A stretch of DNA of 64,000 bases from Dryocola clanedunensis subsp. sulfonylureivorans (GTDB taxonomy: Bacteria; Pseudomonadota; Gammaproteobacteria; Enterobacterales; Enterobacteriaceae), in the NCBI RefSeq assembly GCF_016756775.1, contig NZ_JAERMU010000021.1, forward strand, positions 1 to 64,000, written 5' to 3'. The translations under genes and the position numbers were made by a program. A model generated the notes under the pieces. It ran no database searches. It was not told where the DNA came from and was given only the letters and a program-made list of their open reading frames with translations. This document shows, one piece after another, positions 63,223 through 64,000 of this stretch (positions are counted from its first letter, which is position 1; each line of letters opens with the position of its first letter).

Positions 63223-64000
63223 TCACTTCACAGCGTTGACGCGAGGCTGGCGCAGCACTTCGTTGATTTTCGGATCGTCTATTGGGCCGGAGATGTGATA
63301 GCGCAGCACGGAGATTTTACTCCATAGCGGCCCCAGTACTTTACTGGCGGCAAACACCGCTGCGCCCACAATGGGGTTGATCACGAAAGCTGTCGCCACG
63401 CCAACCGTCGCCGAGATTTCCGGCGCGACCACGGCTTCCATATTGAGCTGACGGCGAACCAGGTCCACTGAACCTTTCATCGCGATATCGGCCTCAAGAC
63501 CGTCGACCAATGTGTCATCGGTATGCAGCACGCCGTCTTTAATCCATGCCGTGCTGCGGATAGAGTCAAAGTAGAAACCATCACCGAAGGTATCGCTGAA
63601 ATCAAAACGTATCTTGCGCAGTAGCGCATCGAAGCTGACCAGGCGCAGCAGCTGGCCGGCATGCCCTGTTCCAAGGTCAGAAATTTGTCCTTTGCCCAGC
63701 CGGGTATGAAGAATGCCGTTAAGCGAGGAGGTTTCCGGCTTCCAGGGAGCATTACGCCAGTGCAGATCGTAATCCAGATCGAAAGAGGAATCCTGAATAG
63801 GGGTTTTGGCACCAAAGAAGTTTGTCGCCGCATCCAGCTTTTTCCCTTTCAGCTTTCCTTTCAGCGAGGTGCGTGTTTCGCCTGGCGCGTTGACCCATTC
63901 CCCATTACCCGTCAGGCGTGCGAAACCATTATCCACCAGGCCGTTAGTCAATTTGAGCGTGTCGCCTTTAATGGCCACATCGCCATCGATGCGTCCGTAT
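63223..64000 (-). CDS. yhdP: YhdP, AsmA-like phospholipid transport protein (C-terminal part)
   Basis: Only the last 259 or so codons are in the window; the frame is open to its edge, so the gene starts to the right (E. coli YhdP has about 1,266 residues). The part seen belongs to the AsmA-like C-terminal domain with DTLVDGLEADIAMKGSVDLVRRQLNMEAVVAPEISA and a late hydrophobic segment (VATAFVINPIVGAAVFAASKVLG) before the conserved YHISGPIDDPKINEVLR. YhdP, TamB and YdbH carry phospholipids to the outer membrane. An ATG/GTG-like start at about 63978 is internal. Confidence 0.95.
   Translation of the reverse strand, partial: YGRIDGDVAIKGDTLKLTNGLVDNGFARLTGNGEWVNAPGETRTSLKGKLKGKKLDAATNFFGAKTPIQDSSFDLDYDLHWRNAPWKPETSSLNGILHTRLGKGQISDLGTGHAGQLLRLVSFDALLRKIRFDFSDTFGDGFYFDSIRSTAWIKDGVLHTDDTLVDGLEADIAMKGSVDLVRRQLNMEAVVAPEISATVGVATAFVINPIVGAAVFAASKVLGPLWSKISVLRYHISGPIDDPKINEVLRQPRVNAVK

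Overview
This window is chromosomal DNA of a gammaproteobacterium of the family Enterobacteriaceae. Nearly every gene is a close, near full-length match to an Escherichia coli K-12 gene, and the gene order follows the K-12 map around minutes 70 and 72-73. Base composition and codon use look uniform, and I see no insertion sequence, prophage, integron, CRISPR array, tRNA or rRNA. The lack of nanE inside the sialic-acid operon, the extra succinate-semialdehyde dehydrogenase and the tandem yhcN genes point away from Escherichia/Salmonella and toward an Enterobacter/Cronobacter/Leclercia-like relative, but I cannot fix the genus.

Layout. (1) 1-8,000: a structured non-coding stretch, the Na+/serine-threonine symporter sstT, ygjV, then the hexuronate regulon uxaA-uxaC / exuT / exuR with candidate ExuR operators. 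(2) 8,300-13,100: yqjA-mzrA (DedA protein and EnvZ modulator), the stationary-phase membrane cluster yqjCDEK, yqjF, yqjG and a DUF805 gene (yhaH). (3) 13,180-14,880: yhaJ (LysR regulator) divergent from yhaK (pirin). (4) 14,883-15,980: an AAA ATPase not known from this place in K-12; it sits on a synteny junction, because the next genes (murA-ibaG) lie about 75-80 kb further along in K-12. (5) 16,067-29,060: cell-envelope block: murA-ibaG and mlaFEDCB on the minus strand; yrbG-kdsD-kdsC-lptC-lptA-lptB-rpoN-hpf-ptsN-rapZ-npr on the plus strand, i.e. UDP-MurNAc precursor synthesis, phospholipid retrograde transport, Kdo synthesis and LPS export, followed by sigma-54 and the nitrogen PTS. (6) 29,059-34,014: mtgA, elbB, the small RNA ArcZ, arcB and yhcC. 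(7) 34,015-40,660: long gltB upstream region and gltBD (glutamate synthase). (8) 40,661-45,440: sialic-acid operon nanA-nanT-nanK-nanQ with its regulator nanR. (9) 45,651-49,900: sspA-sspB, rplM-rpsI, zapE, zapG. (10) 50,071-54,500: envelope proteases degQ and degS, mdh, argR. (11) 54,871-64,000: two tandem yhcN-type stress genes, yhcO, a succinate-semialdehyde dehydrogenase, the aromatic-acid efflux operon aaeXAB with aaeR, tldD, and the 3' end of yhdP cut by the window edge.

How the parts work together: hexuronates are imported by ExuT and degraded by UxaC and UxaA under ExuR; sialic acid is imported by NanT, anomerised by NanQ, cleaved by NanA and phosphorylated by NanK under NanR; Mla keeps phospholipids out of the outer leaflet while Kds/Lpt supply LPS; DegS starts the sigma-E response to outer-membrane damage; RpoN, PtsN, NPr, RapZ and GltBD tie nitrogen status to envelope-sugar supply. 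I found no convincing undescribed multi-gene system. The most unusual points are the synteny junction with its ATPase, the missing nanE, the SSADH insertion next to the aae operon, and several long perfect intercistronic hairpins.
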